Assembly: GCA_030035585.1 (NCBI GenBank)
Contig: CM057482.1
Span: forward strand, 50,263,501-50,327,500
Direction of reading: 5' to 3'
DNA from: Dugong dugon
Taxonomy: Eukaryota > Chordata > Mammalia > Sirenia > Dugongidae
Length of the DNA stretch: 64,000 bases
The notes beneath the pieces were generated by a model. That model had not been told where the DNA came from, searched no databases, and saw only the letters and a program-made list of their open reading frames with translations. Positions within the stretch are counted from its first letter, which is position 1. Each line of letters opens with the position of its first letter. The position numbers were made by a program, and so were the translations under genes. Shown here one piece after another: positions 58,843 to 64,000 of this stretch.

Positions 58843-59520
58843 CTTGAGTTTGGTGATTTTATTTTCTTCATTTGTGTAGAGGAATTTGATCGGTTCTATA
58901 TTACACTTATTAATGATGTTTAGAATTGTAAATTGTCTTCAATAAGCAAATCATGTTTGTTGGAAGTAAAATTATTTGTGTCTTTTCAAGGAATAATATC
59001 TTCATGATGAAGATAGGAAAAGTCAAAATGAGTTCTTACTGTAGCCTCGGAGAAAAGCAACACTAACTAACTTCTTTTATGTTTAGAAATGCCTGCTATT
59101 TGGAGATTTGTTGATTTCCAGCAAAATCCTTGTTTTAAGGGACTTTATTACTGTAGAGTTTTGATAGTTTTATAAATTTTAGCTTAGAAGAGATGAAGGA
59201 GTTCTATCTGTTGTTCAGTTCTTATTAAAGGCATTTTGAGAGGTCTGGTGGTAGTTTGGGATTTTAAGGCGAGCCCTTGTACTCTTGAATTCATACGCCT
59301 TTCATGATTGCTGAGGCATTGGACCATGTCTCAGAGAACAGGTAAAATTTTCAGTGGTAGAAATGGAAAGTAGAAGGCAATGTATAAACAAACTTTTTAG
59401 GATGTTGATCATTCCTATCTCATATGTAGGCCTGATCTGGGTGAGGCTGGTGTTGGTGTGTGGGAAAACAGAGGACCCTTTTTGGAAGTCATGTGTCAGA
59501 GAGATGCCAGGGTCAGACCC

Positions 59521-60042
59521 TGTTATGGATTGAATTGTATCCCCCAAAAATGTACGTCAACTTGGCTAGGCCATAATTTGCAGTATTGTATCGTTGTCCT
59601 ACATTTTGTGATCTGATGTAATTTTCCTATGTGTTGTAAATCCTAACCTCTATGATGCTAATGAGGCAGGATTATAGGCAGTTATGTTAATGAGGCAGGA
59701 CTCAATTTACAGGATTAGATTGTAGCTTGAGTCAATCTCTTCTGAGATATAAAAGAAAGAATAGAGCAGAGAGGAGAGGGACCTCATTACCACCAAGCAA
59801 GAAGAGCCAGTAGCGAAGCGTGTCCTTTGGACCTGGGATCCCTGCACTGAGAAGCTCCTAGACTGGGTAAAATTGATGACAAGACCTTCCCTCAGAGCTG
59901 ACAGAGAGGGAAAGCCTTTCCCTGGAGCTGACTGCCTGAATTTGGACTTCTAGCCTCCTAGACTGTGAGAGAATAAATTTCTGTTTGTTAAAGCCACCTG
60001 CTTGTGGTATTTATGTTATAGCAGCACTAGATAACTAAGACA
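59521..60042 (+). repeat. Complete MaLR-like solo LTR
   Basis: 522 bp from TGTTATGGATTG to AACTAAGACA. It has a TATA-like 'gagatataaaag' near 59745, 'gagaataaatttctg' with AATAAA near 59972, and the wording of MST/MLT-type LTRs. Flanking pentamers GACCC and GAGCC match at four of five positions. No internal region remains. Confidence 0.7.
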
Positions 60043-62624
60043 GAGCCTAAGGGAAGAGAAAGAGGTAGGGGCTGAGCCATGGATCTAGAAGGACTGGGGT
60101 GATAGAAAAAATTCTGGAAAAGGTGAGACATTGGGAGGCTAAGTGTGGAAGGACAGCCTGTAGGGGTCTTGGAGTTGGCATGGGCACATGCAATGACTGT
60201 TGTGTAGTTCTTCTCCTCACCAGGGTTACTCAAGGTGCCCAGAGTGGCCTGAACAGGAGTGGAGGGTCATTTAGGGAAGTACTGGTGGAGAATCAGGACC
60301 TAATTCTTGTGGGTTGGGAGCGTTGGACCAGACAGATGAGATTCGCCTGGCACGGGTGTGCAGGATGGGTTTAACAGAGAGGGCAGAGGTAAAGGACAGA
60401 AGTGAGATATGGGTGCCATCCAGGCAGATAAGACAAGAGAGGGGTGGCCAAGGAGATGGACAGGAACAAGCAGATGGACAGACATCGAGGGGAAGAACTG
60501 ATCCAACTTCGCAACTGACTGTTGCACTGAACACAGGTGCGATGAGCTCAGAAGGTGGTGGGATTATTGGAAGAAATTTCAAACTCACAAAAAAGGTAGT
60601 TTGGGGTTGGAGAAATGAACTCAGCATTTGAAATGTTGAGCATGAGATGATGCTGAGAACTCTAGCAATGTATCCTTATGAGCAATGACAATTTAATCTG
60701 ATTCTAAGATAGCTTGGGGGAAATTGGTTTATGGATTATGAAGAATCCAACAGCAGAGAGGCTGTTTTGAGAGTTCAAGTGCTGAGTATAGAAGGTAAGA
60801 GAGAGGTTTAGGAGGAATTGTGGAGGAAGAACTTGTGAGTTTTGGCCACAGAGAGACATGAGTAACCAATAGTCAAGGATTTCACTCATGGTTGGAGCGC
60901 TGGTGGCAGGATCATGAAGAGCAGATGTTGGGTAGATGGAAACACATTTGTGAAAAATATTTGTCAATATTGACTCTGTCTGGAGGATTTGTGTGTGTTG
61001 AAGACTAGAATATTTGTGTGCCATACTGGGGAGCAGAGTCCTGTGGTTTGTGGGAAGGTACATAAATCCTTCATATAAACTCCTGGTCCAGAGTGTTTGA
61101 ACCTCTGCCTGAGACTGGCATGGTGCAGGGTGTGGTGGAAGCTGTTTGGTTACAAGCCTTGGTTCTGCCCACTGAAGAAGTGGTTAGGGGTGAACCAAAG
61201 GGACTTTATGGCTCTGTTGAGTAGTGTGTTCTCCTCAGGTTCTGAGATCAGGTCCTTTTGGATTCACAGAGGAAATCTAGCCAAGTCCTTCCATCCAGGT
61301 CTGGTCCACAGTAGAAAGTCTGGGGCTATTTATCATTACAAGAAAATTCATATGAAAAACAGGTCCCTAGTGGCCCACAGTAGAAAATCTGGGGCTATTT
61401 ATCATCACAAGAAACCTCATATGAGAACACCAGGACCTTTCTTATAACGGAGCCTCCTCAATATTGCCCTGTTGAAGGGGAAGCCACAGCCACCTCCGCT
61501 TCACCATGTCTGATTAGATATTGGGAGTGAAGCAGAGGGGGGTCATCTCCCAAGGTTTTGGCTTGAGTGACCAGGGGGTGCTATTTTGGAAGATAGAGAT
61601 TACAAGAGGAGGACTGGGCTTGGGACATGCTGAGTTGGAGAAGACACCAGAGCAGTTCCTGATAGACACTGGAGTGGCTGGGCTGAGACTCACGTGTGGC
61701 AACAGCCAGCATGTGGGTGTTAGAGGAGCCTCAATCATAGCTGGATCTCCAGTGAAGCCATGGAGTAGAGAGAGACAAAAGGCCAAGGAGAGGATCTGGA
61801 GAAACTGGAAGAGGAGGGGGAGAGGAAGGAGGATGCGGAGGGAGCCTGAGAATAGGAGAAGCCAGAAAAGTAAGAAGAGTATCGGGGAGAGCTATGTACA
61901 GAAGTCTAGAGAAAAGTTTCTTAAGCTGAAGGACTGGTCAGTCTCCAGCTGGCAGGGTGATGGCTGGACCTGTAACCTCTCAGTGACCTTTGTAAGAAGA
62001 GTTTCTGAGGACCAGTGGGAACAGAGCCAGGTTGTAGTGGGTGGGGGAGTGAGTGTGTGTCCCCATGGTTCCACTGGCCCTCTTGAACCTATGGAGACTG
62101 GCAGCACAGGGGCATAGGTCTGGGGAGCAGCCAGTCAGATCCTGTGACCAGGAGTGTGGACTTCTGAGGCAGCCTGGAAGAAAGATAGGCCAGTAACTAA
62201 CAAAGGGCTGAAGGTGGTTTTTCTAAGATACAGAAGACTTTTGGGTATTCCTGTGGTAAGGACAGTAGGTAGGAGCCAGGAGAGAGGGGACAACTGCTAG
62301 AGAAGGAGCTAGGCCAGGTGGGACATGGTAGCCTGGGAAGAGAGTCGGTCAGCAGAAAGTTAGGGAGCCTCATCCAATGATGTGTATTGACTCAGCAAGG
62401 TTCAAGATGTGCTGAGTGGTGGGGAACACTTTCCCAGGGCCAGGAGGGAAGAGAAAGGTGTGTGGTGGGAGGATGTGCTGTAGACGGGAGAGAGCCAGCC
62501 AAGCATGGATCCTGCAGGTCAGGACAAGTCCTGCAGGTCGACAGCACTCAGAGCAGAGGGAGCAGGAGGCTGGGTTACAGGTGAGGGGGAGAGCTTTGCC
62601 CTTCTCTAAAACGGTGCTTTAAGC
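60043..62624. other. G/A-rich unassigned sequence
   Basis: Long purine-rich DNA with open frames on both strands (60099-60631; 61097-61447; 61521-62117) that I attribute to composition. A 69-bp tandem duplication lies at 61302-61439. I recognise no gene. Confidence 0.35.
61302..61439. repeat. 69-bp tandem duplication
   Basis: Unit 1 is 61302-61370 and unit 2 is 61371-61439, diverged at several positions. Both contain 'ctggggctatttatcat'. Confidence 0.9.
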
Positions 62625-62846
62625 CGTCGCCGGAATATGGTGCAAATGGTTAATGAGCTTGGCTGCTAACAGAAAGGTTGGAGGTTCGAGTCTACCCAGA
62701 GGCACCTTTAAAGAAAGGCTTATGATCTACTTCAGAAAAATCAGCCATTGAAAACCCTGTGGAGCACAGTTCTACTCTGACAAAAGGGGTTGCCAAGAGT
62801 TGGAGTGGGCTCCATAGCAACTGGCTTGGGTTTTTTTTTTTTTTTT
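62625..62846 (+). repeat. AfroSINE, sense, long form, worn head
   Basis: 'gaggttcgagtctacccaga' (box-B-like), 'aaaatcagccattgaaaacc' and a T-rich end at 62831-62846. 62847-63108 is unassigned. Confidence 0.85.
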
Positions 62847-63108
62847 GGTGATTTTTAAGTAGCATAGCCAAATAACTTATAGGACCAAAATGGAGTATGT
62901 GGCCTGGCAGAGGCCTTTCAGAAAGTGCACAGACTCTTTGTACCAGTGCAATGCTGGGTGTAAATAAAGGGCCGCGTGTGCCTTTCAGTGTGGCTGCAGG
63001 CCAGAAGCTTCGGAGTGGAAAACAAGGCCGTTGTAACTGTGCTCATAATTTCTGCTGCATTCTGCAGCCCTTCCTCAGGTTGAAAAGGTGAATTTTGTTT
63101 CAGTTGTT

Positions 63109-63158
63109 TATTGAAAGCTCCTGACGCATCTTACCTCCTGAACCATTTGTCTTTGCAG
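63109..63158 (+). promoter_or_regulatory. Splice acceptor region of the ENTREP-like exon
   Basis: A CTGAC motif at 63121-63125 puts a branch adenosine 34 nt before the AG. It is followed by a moderately pyrimidine-rich run ending in GTCTTTGCAG. No other AG falls between 63145 and the acceptor, so the exon start is well defined. Confidence 0.65.
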
Positions 63159-63215
63159 GTGCTGCTGTCCGGACTCATTGGCGTGGTCTCCTGGAAAAGG
63201 CCTCTCTCGCTGGTG
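63159..63215 (+). CDS. ENTREP2: Internal coding exon, ENTREP/FAM189 family, probably ENTREP2 (FAM189A1)
   Basis: The exon is 57 nt and phase 0 gives 19 codons, VLLSGLIGVVSWKRPLSLV. Upstream lie a branch-point-like CTGAC with its A at 63124, a pyrimidine-rich stretch ending TTTGCAG (AG 63157-63158), and downstream the strong donor GTAAGT at 63216-63221. Its length divisible by three fits a phase 0-0 cassette. The peptide is the end of a hydrophobic helix followed by the SWKRP basic turn that I recall from the ENTREP (endosomal transmembrane epsin interactor, formerly FAM189) tetraspan proteins, which act at endosomes and bind WW/HECT-type ubiquitin ligases such as ITCH through C-terminal PPxY motifs. 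Choice of paralog is inference: more than 63 kb of upstream intron suits ENTREP2 better than the compact ENTREP1 or ENTREP3. No other exon of the gene is visible here. Confidence 0.65.
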
Positions 63216-63539
63216 GTAAGTTGCTCTGCGTTTCCAGCATGGCGCGCGCAGCGAGGCTCCCCTGCAGAGGCCTGAGACCCTTAGAGGCGAAAGGAAGGAG
63301 AATCCTGGCGTCTTCACAGAATGTGGCATACAGACCTTGAGAAAAACGAATCCAGTGTTGATGAAAGAACCACTGTGTGTACTCTAGATCCCACTTCTGA
63401 GAGTATGCCTTGGATATTTTTCTAAGCTGTCCGGGTGTTGTCCTCTGTTTTGTTTTAGGTGCCCTCCTATAAGACATACCCTGAGCAAATACATTTTAAA
63501 AGGTAGATCCAAACCTTGTCTCTAGGCGTTAAAACCTAT
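63216..63539 (+). other. Start of the downstream intron, no repeat recognised
   Basis: It begins with the consensus donor GTAAGT. A short GC-rich patch with CpGs (63238-63260) follows, then ordinary sequence. I see no second exon or repeat here. Confidence 0.5.
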
Positions 63540-63885
63540 GCGCATATGCTACAACATGGATGAACCTTGAAAACATTACAGCAAAGTGTGGCAAAGGACA
63601 AATACTGTATGATCTCACTTATATAAAATAAGCAAATATAGAGAGACTGAAAATGATTAGTGGTTACCAGGGGTAGGAGGGAGGGGCAAAGGGGGAGTTT
63701 TTGCTTAGGGGGCACTGAATTAATGTTACCAGTGGTGGGATAATTTGGAAAAGGATAGCAAAATGGTTGTACAACTTGAAGAACGTAATCAATGTCACTG
63801 AATTGTACATGTAGAAAATGTTGAATTGATGTATGTTTTGGTGTATATATTTTCACCACAGTAAAAAATAAAATAATAAAATGAA
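63540..63885 (+). repeat. Sense L1 3' end with tail module B
   Basis: 'tgctacaacatggatgaacc', 'gattagtggttaccaggggt' and 'cactgaattgtacatgtaga', ending in an A/T-rich tail. It shows module B as the native end of an older L1 type. It lies in the intron after the exon. Confidence 0.8.
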
Positions 63886-64000
63886 ACAAAGACATGCATA
63901 CATGTCTTCACACAAGCAGGACATATTTTATCAGAGTTCAGGAAATGGTATTTGTGTACGTGTATATTGGAGACTGCACAATTCTGGGAAGGTGAAATGG

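Larger units (their letters stand above)
1..63158 (+). other. Inferred intron of the host gene, filled with retrotransposons
   Basis: Everything left of the acceptor at 63157-63158 lacks any other exon I can support and is dominated by interspersed repeats. If the exon at 63159-63215 is real, this stretch is its upstream intron, at least 63 kb long and open at the left edge. The repeat content (AfroSINE, RTE/BovB-like, L1) is what a mammalian intron of an afrotherian holds. The intron status is inference from one exon; an unrecognised alternative exon or intronic RNA gene cannot be excluded by eye. Confidence 0.6.

Noticed and set aside
61521-62117. 198-codon open frame in purine-rich DNA
   Set aside because: Arg/Lys/Glu-rich peptide of the type produced by GA-rich sequence. 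No family match and no gene context.
63889-63908. p53-like palindrome around GACATGCATACATGTC
   Set aside because: The two half-sites overlap instead of being adjacent and each has a mismatch. It lies in a repeat tail.
1-64000. Novel prokaryote-style defence system, CRISPR array or operon
   Set aside because: The window is mammalian repeat-rich DNA. No operon, spacer array or bacterial gene is present.

Overview
The window reads as an intron of a placental mammal genome, specifically an afrotherian of elephant type. Three things point there. There are about fifteen tRNA-derived AfroSINE copies with the box-B-like gttcgaa core and the 'gactcatagtgaccc' body. There are BovB/RTE-type non-LTR retrotransposon pieces on both strands. 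There are several L1 elements of one lineage sharing a distinctive 3' UTR. I see no bacterial genes, CRISPR array, rRNA or functional tRNA gene, and almost every long open frame is a shadow of an antisense L1.

The one host coding element I can support is a 57-nt exon at 63159-63215 (+), with a branch-point candidate, pyrimidine tract and AG upstream and a GTAAGT donor downstream. It encodes VLLSGLIGVVSWKRPLSLV, which I recognise as the second transmembrane segment and following basic loop of the ENTREP/FAM189 family, most likely ENTREP2 (FAM189A1). Positions 1-63158 are then most simply its upstream intron, which fits the very long introns of that gene.

Layout: 1-929 decayed L1. 945-5498 antisense L1 lacking nearly all of ORF2, with a 15-bp target-site duplication. 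5514-8105 mostly unassigned, with an old L1 3' end and a tRNA-Gly-headed SINE. 8107-27322 a nested L1 cluster: an old antisense L1 split by three later antisense L1s, one of them a full-length 6.9-kb element with a 16-bp duplication and an unbroken 349-codon ORF1. 27589-32400 SINEs, RTE tail and old L1 debris. 32400-34740 old sense L1. 34755-38520 an antisense RTE split by two L1-derived insertions. 38790-53586 L1, L2, SINE, MaLR-like and DNA-transposon fragments, with a GC-rich 44-46 kb stretch. 54705-60042 LTR pieces, one LTR nested in another, and an RTE fragment. 60043-62620 GA-rich sequence I cannot assign. 62625-64000 SINE, the exon, and a sense L1 3' end.

The elements interact as parasites and hosts of one another. 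L1s insert into L1s and into RTE. The SINEs carry the RTE 3' tail, so they probably used RTE machinery, and a central segment that resembles the RTE 5' UTR. All the long, young L1s lie antisense to the inferred gene, as expected for insertions tolerated in an intron. I found no new biological system. The items most worth following are the exon, the modular L1 3' ends, an apparent 3' transduction, and the composite origin of the SINEs.
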